Shown: positions 8,318-17,130 of the stretch, piece by piece
Layout: each line of letters starts with the position of its first letter
Numbering within the stretch: position 1 is the stretch's first letter
Assembly (NCBI RefSeq): GCF_009769385.1
Contig: NZ_ML775960.1
Location: 430,842 to 494,841 of the forward strand
From: Saccharothrix deserti
GTDB taxonomy: Bacteria; Actinomycetota; Actinomycetes; Mycobacteriales; Pseudonocardiaceae
Reading direction: 5' to 3'
DNA: 64,000 nt
The notes under the pieces: model-generated
Told to the model about the DNA's origin: nothing
Seen by the model: only the letters and a program-made list of their open reading frames with translations
Databases searched by the model: none
Position numbers and translations under genes: made by a program

Positions 8318-9580
8318 ATGACTGCTGTCAGTGTGCCTTCGGCCTCCACCACCTTCGACCTCGGTCCCGCTCGGGCGCTGTCCTGTCGCGAGTGCGGGCA
8401 CGAGACGCCGCTCGCCCCCGAATACGCCTGTCTGGAGTGTTTCGGGCCGCTGGAAGTGGCCTACGACTTCGGCCGGGTCCGTCGTGAGGACATCGAGGCC
8501 GGCCCCCGTTCGATCTGGCGCTACCGCGGCCTGCTCCCCGTGCCGTCCGACGTCGAGTCGCACCCCAACACCAACCCCGGCGGCACCCGCCTGGTCGAGG
8601 CCGACCGCCTGGCCAAGGCCCTGGGCGTGCGCAAGGTGTGGGTGAAGGACGACACCGGCAACCCCACCCACTCGTTCAAGGACCGGGTCGTCGGCGTCGC
8701 CCTGGCCGCCGCCCGCGAGCTGGGCTTCAAGGTCCTGGCCTGCCCGTCCACCGGCAACCTGGCCAACGCCGTGGCCGCCGCCGCGGCCCGCGCGGGCTGG
8801 CAGTCGGTGGTCCTGGTGCCGTCCAGCCTGGAGCAGGCCAAGATCCTCATGACGGCGGTCTACGGCGGCAACCTGATCACCGTCGACGGCAACTACGACG
8901 ACGTGAACCGGCTGGCCCAGGAACTGGCCGCGGAGCACGAGGACTGGGCGTTCGTCAACGTCAACGTCCGCCCGTACTACGCGGAAGGTTCGAAGACCCT
9001 CGGCTACGAGGTCGCCGAACAACTCGGCTGGCGCCTGCCCGACCAGATCGTCGTGCCCATCGCATCCGGCTCCCAGCTGACCAAGGTGGACAAGGCGTTC
9101 CGCGAGCTGGGCACCCTGGGCCTGGTCGACGAGACCCCGTACCGGGTGTTCGGCGCCCAGGCGACCGGCTGCTCCCCCGTCTCGGCGGCGTTCAAGGCGG
9201 GTCTCGACGTCGTCACCCCGGTCCGCCCGGACACCATCGCGCGTTCACTCGCGATCGGCGCCCCCGCCGACGGCCCCTACGTGCTGGACGCCGTCCGCCG
9301 CACCAACGGCGCGATCGAGGACGTCACCGACGAAGAGGTCGTCGAGGGCATCCAGCTGCTGGCCCGAACCGAAGGCATCTTCGCCGAGACCGCCGGCGGC
9401 GTGACCGTCGCGACGGCGAAGAAGCTCATCGAATCCGGCCAACTCGACCCGGACGGCGAGACCGTCCTGCTGATCACCGGCGACGGCCTCAAGACCCTGG
9501 ACGCCCTGGGCGGCCGAGTCGGTCCGAAGGCCAACGTCCCGCCGTCCGCGGAAGCCGTCCTGAAGGCTCTCCAGGACTGA
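8318..9580 (+). CDS. thrC: Threonine synthase (PLP-dependent), SAM-riboswitch controlled
   Basis: 420 aa. It converts O-phosphohomoserine to threonine. An N-terminal zinc-ribbon-like segment (LSCRECGHETPLAPEYACLE, then CFGPLE) is followed by the PLP fold with the lysine motif NPTHSFKDR and the phosphate-binding STGNLANAVA. The start at 8318 follows GAGGAG at 8302-8307; an in-frame ATG at 8300 sits inside the SD. The zinc-ribbon form resembles actinobacterial/archaeal threonine synthases. A SAM-responsive leader on this gene ties the threonine branch of homoserine metabolism to methionine/SAM status. It is divergent from holA. Confidence 0.93.
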   Translation: MTAVSVPSASTTFDLGPARALSCRECGHETPLAPEYACLECFGPLEVAYDFGRVRREDIEAGPRSIWRYRGLLPVPSDVESHPNTNPGGTRLVEADRLAKALGVRKVWVKDDTGNPTHSFKDRVVGVALAAARELGFKVLACPSTGNLANAVAAAAARAGWQSVVLVPSSLEQAKILMTAVYGGNLITVDGNYDDVNRLAQELAAEHEDWAFVNVNVRPYYAEGSKTLGYEVAEQLGWRLPDQIVVPIASGSQLTKVDKAFRELGTLGLVDETPYRVFGAQATGCSPVSAAFKAGLDVVTPVRPDTIARSLAIGAPADGPYVLDAVRRTNGAIEDVTDEEVVEGIQLLARTEGIFAETAGGVTVATAKKLIESGQLDPDGETVLLITGDGLKTLDALGGRVGPKANVPPSAEAVLKALQD

Positions 9581-9590
9581 GCCCGTCCGA

Positions 9591-9630
9591 CCAGGGCCGG
9601 GGGCCGGGGAACCCGCCGGCCCGGCCCTGG
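9591..9630. terminator. Terminator hairpin after thrC
   Basis: CCAGGGCCGGG (9591-9601) pairs with CCCGGCCCTGG (9620-9630), an 11-bp perfect stem 10 nt after the thrC stop and between convergent genes. No U-tract, as usual in high-GC actinobacteria. Confidence 0.75.
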
Positions 9631-12414
9631 TCAACCCGGCCGGGCCGGCCTCATAGAGCGATCCTCGACGTGCGCAGCCAGCCGGTTCGGGGGAAGGCCG
9701 CCAGTTCGGGCAGGACGTGTGGTCCGACCTGTTCCGTGACCACTCGCCAGGCGGTGAGCATCTGGGGCCACGGGCGTTTCGCCTTTTCCTGGTTGTAGCG
9801 CTCGACGTGCCACTCCTCCGGGGGTATGGCCAGGTCGTCGTCGAACAGGGCGTCGGCGACCAGGCGGTAGGCGGTGTCGGCGTTGGGCACCTGTGCCATG
9901 CGGATCACGCCGGTGGCGGTGGCCCTCGCGACGATGCCCCGTCCGCCGCCGGGCAGGTCCTCGCACACGTAGTAGGTGAAGGCGGGCCGCAGTTCGTCGC
10001 GTGGCCAGGGTTGGGCGGTGTAGCCGGGCTGCCACAGCGCCCACGCCACCGCCCTGCCGCCGTCTTGGCGCGCCCAGCCGGAGTGCAGTCGGATCCAGAC
10101 GTCGTTCCTCATCGTTCTCCCCTTGTCCGTTGTCGGATGGGCCGCCCCTGCGGGCGATCCGCGGCCCGTCCGGGCCGGCCAGGACGGCGGTGTCGCCGTC
10201 CCGGTCTGTGCGCAGCACCAGCACGCCTCGGCTCGTCAAGGCGTCGACCAGCACCCCGCTGGGGTGGCCGTAGCGGTTGCCCGCGCCGACGCTCACCAGG
10301 GCGATCCGCGGCCGGACCGCCGCGAGGAACGCCGGTGACGAGTACCGCGAACCGTGGTGCGGCACCTTGAGCACGTCGGCCCGCAGGTCGACGTGCCCGC
10401 CGAGCAGGTCCGCCTGCCCGGCCAACTCGATATCGCCGGTCAACAACACCCGCCCTGCCGCGGTGACGGCCCGCAGCACCAGCGACGCGTCGTTGACCGC
10501 CGTGTTCGTCTCACCCGCCGGGTCCGTCCGGGGACCCAGCACGTCGAGCTCCAGCCCCGGCCAGCTCAGCCGCTGCCCGGCACCCAGTTCGACCACGCGG
10601 ACGCCGGCCGTCCGCGCCTGTGCCCTCACCTCCTCCCACGCCCACTCCGGCTGTCGTGACGGCCCCACGGCCACCGCGCCCACACCCCGATCCGCCAGCA
10701 CCGCGGCCAACCCGCCCACGTGGTCGGCGTGCAGGTGGCTGAGCACCACCAGCGGGATGCGCCGCACGCCCAACCGCCGCAGGCAGGACAGCACCGGCAC
10801 CGGGTCCGGACCGGTGTCGACCAGCACTGCCCGGTCCCGCTCGGCGGTGGCCAGGACCACCGCGTCGCCTTGTCCGACATCGCAGGCCACTACCGACCAG
10901 TCGGCCGCGGGCCAACGGGGCGAGATGACACCCAGCGGCACGACCACCACCACCGCGCCGATGATGGCCGCCACGACCAGCGTCCGCAGCCGGCGAAGCC
11001 TGGTGACCGCGTAGCCGAGCACCAGGACCCCGGCCAGCAACACCCCACCCGCCCAGCCCTCGGGCCAGCCGACCGCCGCACCCGGCACCGCCGCCGCGTG
11101 CCTGCCGACGGTGATCAGCCAGCTCGCCGCCGGACCGGCCAGCTCGACGGCCAGCCGCGCCGTCGGCTCGTGCACCTGCGCCAGCACGGCGGCCAGCACG
11201 CCCAACACGGTGGCCGGCGCCACCACCGGCGCGACCAGCAGGTTCGCCAGCACCGCGACCAGGCTCACCTGGCCGGAGAGCCCCGCGACCAGCGGCGCGG
11301 TCGCCAGGTTCGCGGCCACCGGCACCGCCAGCGCCTCGGCGAAACCGACCGGGACGCCGCGCTCCTTCATCGCGGCGGCCCACCTCGGCGCGAGCAGCAC
11401 CAGCGCCGCCGTGGCCACCACCGACAGCCCGAACCCCGGTTCGGTAGCCAACTCCGGGTCGTAGAGCACCAGGACCACCACCGCCGCCGCGAGCGCGGGC
11501 AACGCCGACCGCTCCCGTCCCAGCACCAGCGCGAGCAACGCCACCGCACCCATCACAGCGGCCCGCAGCACGCTCGGCTCCGGCCCGGCCAGCACCACGA
11601 ACCCGACCAGCGCGGCCATCGCACCCACCGCGCAGCCTCGCGGACCGACGCGGAGCAGTCTCAGCAACAACAGGACCGCACCGCAGAGGATCGCCAAGTT
11701 CGCACCGCTGACCGCGAGGAGGTGCGCGAGACCCGCCGTGCGGAACTCCTCCACCACCCTGGGCGCCAGGCCCGAGGTGTCGCCGACGACCAGCGCGGGC
11801 AGCAGACCCGCCGGTTCCGGCTCCAGGGCGGTGCTCACGCTCCGCAGTCCGGCACGCAGGTCTTCGGCGACGCGTTGCCACACTGGCGCCTCCGTGACGT
11901 CCTGCGGAGGTCCGCGAACCCGCAGCACCGCGACCGTCAGCTCGCCGGCCCGTGGCGGGGCCAGCGTGCCTCGGGCCGTGACTCGTTGGCCGGGCAGCAA
12001 GTCCCGCCATCTGGCCGCTGGAGCCAGCACGGCGATCCGGCCGCCGTCATCGAGGGTCGCACGGACCAGCACCAGGTCGACCCCGCCCGCCCGCGAACCG
12101 AAGCCACTGGTGCGCAGGCCGTGCGGCCGGTCGTCGAGTTCGAAGTGGACGGTGGTGAGCGTGCCACGTTCAGCGGCTTCCCGCAGCGGGTGGTGGGCCG
12201 CACCGTGGACCTGGGCCCCGATCCAGCACGCCGCCACCGGAGCCGCGACGGCCACCGCCACCGCGGCCGGTCGCCACGGGCGCAGTGCCACGCCGCCGAC
12301 AACCGCAGCTGCCAGGCCGACCGCCAACGCGGCCCACCACGTCCAGAGCAGCCCGGCGATCGCCGTGGCCCACACCGCCAGCGCGGCCGGGACCAGGTGT
12401 GCGCGGGGATTCAT
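9631..12414 (-). CDS. comEC: ComEC/Rec2 family DNA-uptake channel protein, with anomalous 3' extension
   Basis: ATG at 12414 after GGTGGGG. Order: N-terminal membrane segments with an OB-fold-like soluble region, the competence domain with many hydrophobic helices (VVGDTSGLAPRVVEEFRTAG, LAHLLAVSGANLAILCGAV), then a metallo-beta-lactamase-like domain (DVGQGDAVVLAT, LSHLHADHVGGL, KVPHHGSRYSS). Recognisable ComEC sequence ends near position 10150 (about 755 aa, normal length). The open frame continues another ~160 codons of Arg/Pro/His-rich shadow sequence to a stop at 9631. One extra G in the GGGG tract at 10119-10122 would instead give a TGA at 10111-10109 overlapping the next ATG. The extension is therefore probably a frameshift or sequencing error. 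Neighbour of comEA. Confidence 0.85.
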   Translation of the reverse strand: MNPRAHLVPAALAVWATAIAGLLWTWWAALAVGLAAAVVGGVALRPWRPAAVAVAVAAPVAACWIGAQVHGAAHHPLREAAERGTLTTVHFELDDRPHGLRTSGFGSRAGGVDLVLVRATLDDGGRIAVLAPAARWRDLLPGQRVTARGTLAPPRAGELTVAVLRVRGPPQDVTEAPVWQRVAEDLRAGLRSVSTALEPEPAGLLPALVVGDTSGLAPRVVEEFRTAGLAHLLAVSGANLAILCGAVLLLLRLLRVGPRGCAVGAMAALVGFVVLAGPEPSVLRAAVMGAVALLALVLGRERSALPALAAAVVVLVLYDPELATEPGFGLSVVATAALVLLAPRWAAAMKERGVPVGFAEALAVPVAANLATAPLVAGLSGQVSLVAVLANLLVAPVVAPATVLGVLAAVLAQVHEPTARLAVELAGPAASWLITVGRHAAAVPGAAVGWPEGWAGGVLLAGVLVLGYAVTRLRRLRTLVVAAIIGAVVVVVPLGVISPRWPAADWSVVACDVGQGDAVVLATAERDRAVLVDTGPDPVPVLSCLRRLGVRRIPLVVLSHLHADHVGGLAAVLADRGVGAVAVGPSRQPEWAWEEVRAQARTAGVRVVELGAGQRLSWPGLELDVLGPRTDPAGETNTAVNDASLVLRAVTAAGRVLLTGDIELAGQADLLGGHVDLRADVLKVPHHGSRYSSPAFLAAVRPRIALVSVGAGNRYGHPSGVLVDALTSRGVLVLRTDRDGDTAVLAGPDGPRIARRGGPSDNGQGENDEERRLDPTALRLGAPRRRQGGGVGAVAARLHRPTLATRRTAARLHLLRVRGPARRRTGHRREGHRHRRDPHGTGAQRRHRLPPGRRRPVRRRPGHTPGGVARRALQPGKGETPVAPDAHRLASGHGTGRTTRPARTGGLPPNRLAAHVEDRSMRPARPG
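9651..10112 (-). CDS. Hypothetical protein downstream of comEC
   Basis: 153 aa, not recognised. Tryptophan-rich (WIRLHSGWARQ, AWALWQPGYTAQPWPRDELR, RPWPQMLTAWRVV), no signal peptide or membrane segment. Codon third positions are strongly G/C, as in real genes of this window. Its ATG at 10112 overlaps a TGA (10111-10109) in an ATGA junction typical of a tightly coupled operon partner. That TGA is not in the comEC frame as sequenced. The comEC frame instead runs through the whole of this gene on the same strand. Confidence 0.7.
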   Translation of the reverse strand: MRNDVWIRLHSGWARQDGGRAVAWALWQPGYTAQPWPRDELRPAFTYYVCEDLPGGGRGIVARATATGVIRMAQVPNADTAYRLVADALFDDDLAIPPEEWHVERYNQEKAKRPWPQMLTAWRVVTEQVGPHVLPELAAFPRTGWLRTSRIAL

Positions 12415-12791
12415 GACCCCACCCACCGGAATCTGGACAGGTTGACGACGTGTGAACGGTCGCCACGTGCGCCCCGAATGAGGCGGCGGAGCCGGATGAA
12501 CCGGCGGGCGCGGTCCAGCAGTCGCCGGAGGCGATGGCGGCGAGGGCGGCGACCTGTGCGGTGGGTGCGCTCGATGTGGACGATGTGGAGTTGTCGGGCT
12601 GCCAGGACACGCTCGGGGATTTCGGTTCGTCGGGACGGGATGGCGGGCAGGCAGCGGTCCGAAGTGGACGGCGCTCGCAGGCACTGCGGTAGCCGTGGGC
12701 AGGCGGGGGTGTGTTCCTCAGGTGCGGCACGGGTTTCGACGCGGACTCGGGTCGGGTTGGCCAGGTGTGCACGGACGCGGGTGGGACGCAT
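12411..12791 (-). CDS. Possible small basic protein between comEA and comEC
   Basis: 126 aa, no recognised family, very arginine-rich (RTHRTGRRPRRHRLRRLLDR), no membrane segment. In favour: CGGAG lies 7 nt before the ATG, and its TGA overlaps the comEC ATG as ATGA, the junction used throughout this operon. Against: composition is close to what a shadow frame gives and codon bias is only moderate. If not coding, the 400-bp gap between comEA and comEC is simply non-coding. Confidence 0.35.
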   Translation of the reverse strand: MRPTRVRAHLANPTRVRVETRAAPEEHTPACPRLPQCLRAPSTSDRCLPAIPSRRTEIPERVLAARQLHIVHIERTHRTGRRPRRHRLRRLLDRARRFIRLRRLIRGARGDRSHVVNLSRFRWVGS

Positions 12792-12821
12792 GGTGATCTC
12801 CGAGTGGTGGTGTCGAAGGCG

Positions 12822-13547
12822 TCAGAGGCGGACCAGCTCGCGCAGCTTGGCCAGCTTCGCGTCGCCGATCCCCTCGATCTCGCCCAGCTGTTCCAGGGAG
12901 GTGAACGGGCCGCGTTTCTGCCTCCGGTCGACGATTCGCTGCGCCGTCACCGGGCCCACGCCCGGCAGGGTGTCGAGTTGCTCCTTGGTCGCGGTGTTCA
13001 GGTCCAACGGCTCGGCTGCCGCACCGGCGGGCTGCGGTACGGGGATGCCCACGGCGATCTGCTCGCCGTCGGCGACCTTGCGGGCGAGGTTGAGCGCGGT
13101 CAGGTCGGCTCCCGCGTTGGCGCCGCCCGCCGCCTGGAGCGCGTCGGCCACCCTGGCGCCGCTGGGCACGGTCACCAGGCCGGGGGTGGGCACGAGGCCC
13201 ACCACGTTGACGACCAGGTGCTCCTCGGTGCGGGTGACGGCAGCCGCCTCGGCCACCGGGAGGTCCGGTGGGGTCTCCGGCACCGGGCGCTGCCACCACA
13301 GGGCCAGCGCGACCGCCAGCGCCACACCGGCCATGACGCCCGCCAGCAGGACTCTGCGGCGGTGTGGCACGGCGGGCTCCGGCAGCCAGCGGTGCAACAG
13401 GCGGCGCAACGGGCCGGGCGGGTCCGAACCGCCGTCCGCCGAGACGAAGACCAGCTTTTCGGCGTCCGGCGCGCGGTGTCTGCCCCGCTCCTGGGAGACG
13501 AGGGCCTTCAGGCGGGCTGTCGTGGTTTCCGGGTTCTTGTCGAACAT
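12822..13547 (-). CDS. comEA: ComEA family helix-hairpin-helix DNA-binding protein
   Basis: 241 aa. Cytoplasmic basic N-terminus, one membrane anchor near residues 66-85 (VLLAGVMAGVALAVALALWW). A SLBB-like segment follows (LVVNVVGLVPTPGLVTVPSG, ARVADALQAAGG). The C-terminal pair of helix-hairpin-helix motifs is LDLNTATKEQLDTLPGVGPV, TAQRIVDRR, then FTSLEQLGEIEGIGDAKL. It binds double-stranded DNA at the cell surface for uptake. It sits directly before comEC in the same direction, as in other actinobacteria; whether the organism is naturally competent is unknown. Confidence 0.94.
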   Translation of the reverse strand: MFDKNPETTTARLKALVSQERGRHRAPDAEKLVFVSADGGSDPPGPLRRLLHRWLPEPAVPHRRRVLLAGVMAGVALAVALALWWQRPVPETPPDLPVAEAAAVTRTEEHLVVNVVGLVPTPGLVTVPSGARVADALQAAGGANAGADLTALNLARKVADGEQIAVGIPVPQPAGAAAEPLDLNTATKEQLDTLPGVGPVTAQRIVDRRQKRGPFTSLEQLGEIEGIGDAKLAKLRELVRL

Positions 13548-13633
13548 GCGGTCGACGTTAGGCCGGGTGGAGCAGCGGGCGGGGAGGTTGCCGGCGATCT
13601 GTGGACAACTCCGCCAGTGATGGATAAAGCGGG

Positions 13634-14476
13634 CTAGGACACCCCGCCGGGCAGGACCACCACACCCAGCACACCGGGACCCGTGTGGGCGCCGATCACC
13701 GCTCCGACCTCGGAAATCAGGCAGCCGGTCGAGCCGGGGACGCGTTCGTCCAGCAGAGTCGCGAGTTCCGCCGCGCGTTCCGGCGCGGCCAAGTGGTGGA
13801 CAGCCAGACCGACCGGCCCCGAACCCGCCGCCGACGCGGCCAGGTCCACCAGACGGCCGATCGCCCGGCTCAGCGTGCGCACCTTCTCCAGCGGCACGAT
13901 CCGACCGTCGTCGACGTGCAGTATCGGCTTCACCGCCAGCGCGGTGCCCACCAGAGCGGCCGCGGCGCCGATGCGGCCGCCACGGCGCAGGTGGTCGAGC
14001 GTTTCCACGCAGAAGAACATCTTGACGCGGGAAGCGGCGGCAGCGGCCGCCTCCTCCGCGAACGCCCCGTCACCATCGGCGGCACACGCGGCCAGCGCGG
14101 CGAACCCCAGGCCCATGCCCGTGGCCCGCGAGTCGACCACCCGGACGCGGGTCGGATCGACCTCCTCCGCGGCCAACCGCGCGGCCTCCCACGTGCCCGA
14201 GAGCTCACGGGACAGGTGCACGGACACGATCGCCTCGGCGCCCTCGGCCAGCACCGACCGGTACACCTCGGCCAACTCGCCCGGCGTGGGCCGGGACGTG
14301 GTCACGCGGCGGTGCTCGCCCAACGCCGCCGCCAGCTCCGCCGGTCCGAAGTCGACACCGTCCAACTTGCTGCGACCGTCCACAGCCACGTGCAGCGGCA
14401 CGACGCGGATGCCGTGCCGCTCGGCGAACCCCTCGGGCAGGTACGCCGTGGAGTCGGTGACGATCGTGGTGGACAC
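13634..14476 (-). CDS. DegV family fatty-acid-binding protein
   Basis: 280 aa from GTG at 14476. DegV fold: STTIVTDSTAYLPEGFAERH at the N-terminus, the conserved TSRPTPGELAEVYRS motif, SVHLSRELSGTWEAARLAA, DHLRRGGRIGAAAALVG and a C-terminal HTGPGVLGVVVL. Family members bind fatty acids and, in Firmicutes, present them to a fatty-acid kinase; a partner kinase is not seen here. Position between octT and comEA matches the mycobacterial order. Confidence 0.9.
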   Translation of the reverse strand: MSTTIVTDSTAYLPEGFAERHGIRVVPLHVAVDGRSKLDGVDFGPAELAAALGEHRRVTTSRPTPGELAEVYRSVLAEGAEAIVSVHLSRELSGTWEAARLAAEEVDPTRVRVVDSRATGMGLGFAALAACAADGDGAFAEEAAAAAASRVKMFFCVETLDHLRRGGRIGAAAALVGTALAVKPILHVDDGRIVPLEKVRTLSRAIGRLVDLAASAAGSGPVGLAVHHLAAPERAAELATLLDERVPGSTGCLISEVGAVIGAHTGPGVLGVVVLPGGVS

Positions 14477-14487
14477 GAGTGCCGAGA

Positions 14488-15219
14488 CTACGGCTCCGCC
14501 GTACCCGAGTGGCTGACCGCCACGGACCTGATCAGTCCCGCCATCGCGTTCCCGACCAGCTCGTGGCCTTCCCAGCCCCAGTGCATACCGTCCGGGTTGC
14601 CGAGCCGTGACCGAACGTGCTCACCGACCAACGGCGGCACGTCCAGCAGCGGCACGTCCGCACCGGCAGCCCACCCGCGCAGCGCGCGCTCCGCCGCCGC
14701 ACGTCCACTGTGCACACCGGCATAAGCCGGTGAACGGTGCACCGAAGGCGTCATCCCGACCACCCTGATCCCCGGCTCAAGAGCACGCACAGCGCGCACC
14801 GAGTCGTCCATGTACCGCACGGTCAGGTGCGGCGGCAACGCGACCGGATACCCGCCGAGCAGCCGCGACAGCACCGGCTGCGCCGCCCGGTACCCGGCCC
14901 TCGCCCGACGCCGCAGCCGGTCCGGCCGCAGGTACCGCAGCCCCTGCCGCAGGAACGTCGGCAACGGCGACGGCAGCGTGTCCATGTGCCCCACCGCCAG
15001 CACCAACACGTCCGTGCGCGGCAACAACGACCACACCCGAGGGTCCCCGGTCAACGACCACCAGGCGTCACGGGCCGTCCAGCCGAACCCCGCCGCCAGC
15101 TCCGCGTGCCCGCCCAACGCCGCCGCCGCCACGTTCGGCCACAACCGCGGGTGATCGGCGGGCAGAGGACCCTGCGGACCGTGGAACGTCAGCGAATCGC
15201 CGAGGACGAGCAGCCTCAC
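14488..15219 (-). CDS. octT: SGNH hydrolase-fold acyltransferase, OctT-like (diglucosylglycerate octanoyltransferase)
   Basis: 243 aa from GTG at 15219. SGNH family block I is VRLLVLGDSLTFHGPQG (Ser of GDSL nucleophile) and the C-terminal catalytic block is DGMHWGWEGHELVGNAM (Asp and His). In mycobacteria the gene in this exact position (after gpgP, before degV) octanoylates diglucosylglycerate, a primer of methylglucose lipopolysaccharide; the assignment rests on that synteny. Its GTG overlaps the gpgP TGA as GTGA, which decides the start. Alternatively a generic GDSL esterase. Confidence 0.75.
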   Translation of the reverse strand: MRLLVLGDSLTFHGPQGPLPADHPRLWPNVAAAALGGHAELAAGFGWTARDAWWSLTGDPRVWSLLPRTDVLVLAVGHMDTLPSPLPTFLRQGLRYLRPDRLRRRARAGYRAAQPVLSRLLGGYPVALPPHLTVRYMDDSVRAVRALEPGIRVVGMTPSVHRSPAYAGVHSGRAAAERALRGWAAGADVPLLDVPPLVGEHVRSRLGNPDGMHWGWEGHELVGNAMAGLIRSVAVSHSGTAEP

Positions 15220-15830
15220 CGGGTGGTTCCGGCGTTGTACGAGGACAGCCGCCACCGGCCGTCACCGTGCGGCCGGCGGGTGAACACCGTCCAGTGGCAG
15301 TTGCCGATCCCGCCCAGCAGCGCCCAGCGGTCGACCGGCAACTCCAGCAACCGCCCGGTCAACGCGCTGATCAGGCCGCCGTGCGCGCACAGCATCACCG
15401 TCCCGGAGAACTCCGCGTCCACCTCGTCCACCACGGCCAGAGCGCGCTCGGCGACCTCGACGCGCCGCTCGCCGTCCGGCGGCGCCAGGGTGCCGTCCGC
15501 CCGCCAGCGGTCCAGCGCGCCCGGCCACTCCACCTCGATCTCGGCCGTCGTCATCCCCTGCCACTTGCCCAGGTGCGTCTCGCGCAGCCGTTCGTCGATG
15601 CGCAGCTCGACGCCGGTCGCGTCGGTGAACACCGTCGCGGTGTCCCGGGCCCGGTGCAGGTCGGACGCGACCACCAGCTCGGGTGTGAACCCGGCGAGCA
15701 CCGGCACCGCGAACCGCGCCTGGTTCCACCCCGTCTCGGTCAACGCCGAGTCGAGGTGGCCCTGCATGCGGCCGGTCGCGTTGTAGTCGGTCTCACCGTG
15801 CCGCCACAGCACGAGCCGGTTCAGGGTCAT
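15216..15830 (-). CDS. gpgP: Histidine phosphatase, GpgP-like (glucosyl-3-phosphoglycerate phosphatase)
   Basis: 204 aa. Phosphoglycerate-mutase-type fold with the phosphohistidine motif LWRHGETDYN near the N-terminus, DLHRARDTATVF, ETHLGKWQGM and the second catalytic His in MLCAHGGLISALTG. By position (rsfS-gpgP-octT-degV) it corresponds to mycobacterial GpgP, which dephosphorylates glucosyl-3-phosphoglycerate; function inferred from synteny. ATGA overlap with rsfS upstream and GTGA overlap with octT downstream indicate one operon. Confidence 0.8.
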   Translation of the reverse strand: MTLNRLVLWRHGETDYNATGRMQGHLDSALTETGWNQARFAVPVLAGFTPELVVASDLHRARDTATVFTDATGVELRIDERLRETHLGKWQGMTTAEIEVEWPGALDRWRADGTLAPPDGERRVEVAERALAVVDEVDAEFSGTVMLCAHGGLISALTGRLLELPVDRWALLGGIGNCHWTVFTRRPHGDGRWRLSSYNAGTTR

Positions 15831-16222
15831 GCCTCGGCGACCTCGTCGGCCTCATCGGTCGCCGGCCGGGCGTCGAACTCGATCCGCGGGCAGTCCTTCC
15901 ACAGCCGCTCCAAGCCGTAGAAGCTGCGCTCCTCGGCGTGCTGGACGTGCACCACCAGGTCCACGAAGTCGAGCAGGACCCAGCGACCCTCGCGCGCGCC
16001 TTCACGGCGGACCGGCTTGCGACCGGCCTCGCGCAACTTCTCTTCAACGTTGTCCACGATCGCGCCGACCTGCCGCTCGTTGGCGGCGGAGGCGATCACG
16101 AACACGTCGGTGATCACCAGTTGGTCGGAAACATCGAGCACGATCACGTCGTGCGCTTTCTTGTCGGCTGCCGCGTCAGCGGCGACCAGCGCCAACCGTC
16201 GTGCCTCGTCGGTGGCTGCCAC
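15827..16222 (-). CDS. rsfS: Ribosome silencing factor RsfS (Iojap)
   Basis: 131 aa. RsfS/DUF143 fold: ARRLALVAADAAADKKAHDV, IVLDVSDQLVITDVFVIASA, EGRWVLLDFVDLVVHV and FYGLERLWKD near the C-terminus, all family signatures. It binds ribosomal protein L14 and blocks subunit joining in starvation. GTG at 16222 is preferred because GAGGAG ends 4 nt before it; a TTG four codons upstream would bury the SD. The stop overlaps the next ATG by 4 nt. Confidence 0.95.
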   Translation of the reverse strand: MAATDEARRLALVAADAAADKKAHDVIVLDVSDQLVITDVFVIASAANERQVGAIVDNVEEKLREAGRKPVRREGAREGRWVLLDFVDLVVHVQHAEERSFYGLERLWKDCPRIEFDARPATDEADEVAEA

Positions 16223-16292
16223 GTCACTCCTCAATCACACCGGCGGACGCCTATACGCCCGCACGAGTCAATGAGGGTACCGGCGTCCCGGC

Positions 16293-16886
16293 TCAGTCCG
16301 GCATCGAGTAAAGCCCGCGCTTGGAGATGTACTGAACGACACCATCCGGCACGAGGTACCAGACCGGCAGTCCGGCGGCCGTCCGGGCCCGCACGGCGGT
16401 GGACGAGATGGCCATCGCGGGCACCTCCACCAGCGACACCGCGCCGGGCGGCAGGTGGGTGTCGTCCAGCTCGTAGCCCGGTCTTGTGACGCCGATGAAG
16501 TGCGCGAGGCCGAACACGTCGTCCGCCCGCCGCCACGACAGGATCTGCTCCAACGCGTCCGCGCCGGTGATGAAGAACAGGTCCGCGTCACCGTGCGCCA
16601 CCTTGAGGTCGGTGAGCGTGTCGATCGTGTACGTGGGCCCGGCCCGGTCGATGTCGACCCGGCTGACCGAGAACCGCGGGTTGGAGGCGGTGGCGATGAC
16701 CGTCATCAGGTACCGGTCCTCGGCGGGGCTGACCTCGCGTTCGGTCTTCTGCCAGGGCTGACCGGTCGGCACGAAGACGACCTCGTCCAGGTCGAAGCGG
16801 GCCTGGACCTCGCTGGCCGCGACCAGGTGGCCGTGGTGCACCGGGTCGAAAGTGCCACCCATGACGCCGATCCGCCGCTTGGACAT
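16293..16886 (-). CDS. nadD: Nicotinate-nucleotide adenylyltransferase
   Basis: 197 aa. It adenylates nicotinate mononucleotide in NAD synthesis. The nucleotidyl-transferase motif [12 protein letters not shown] lies at residues 9-20 and the second ATP-binding motif ISSTAVRAR near the C-terminus. The ATG at 16886 gives the usual [15 protein letters not shown] start; upstream in-frame codons are not conserved-looking. Directly upstream of rsfS, the universal bacterial arrangement. Confidence 0.95.
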   Translation of the reverse strand: MSKRRIGVMGGTFDPVHHGHLVAASEVQARFDLDEVVFVPTGQPWQKTEREVSPAEDRYLMTVIATASNPRFSVSRVDIDRAGPTYTIDTLTDLKVAHGDADLFFITGADALEQILSWRRADDVFGLAHFIGVTRPGYELDDTHLPPGAVSLVEVPAMAISSTAVRARTAAGLPVWYLVPDGVVQYISKRGLYSMPD

Positions 16887-17097
16887 GGGGTGTGAGCCTA
16901 GTTCGGGTGGTGCGCGGACGGCCCGTCGCTCCCCGAAAGGCCGCCCGCGCACTCGACTCCCGGACGCGGCCCAGGGGGAGGAGGTCGCATCCGCGGATCA
17001 CGCGCCCCCCGAATGGAGCCGCGCGACAGTGAAACGTGGCCCTGACGCCGCCATGACGTGATCGGATGAACTTTTTTCGCCAGGGTTGTGCCGCCTG

Positions 17098-17117
17098 TCG
17101 CGCGAGCCGGCGCGCGA
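17098..17117. terminator. Possible terminator hairpin between nadD and the P450 gene
   Basis: TCGCGCG (17098-17104) and CGCGCGA (17111-17117) form a 7-bp GC stem with a 6-nt loop, just beyond the P450 stop. A T6 run (on the plus strand) lies about 20 bp further on. The rest of 16887-17130 shows nothing coding. Confidence 0.4.
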
Positions 17118-17130
17118 ACCAGTGCGGGGG

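Noticed and set aside
10720-13620. A 966-codon plus-strand frame opposite comEC/comEA
   Set aside because: Low-complexity Arg/Gln/His-rich shadow; the minus strand carries clear ComEC and ComEA domains.
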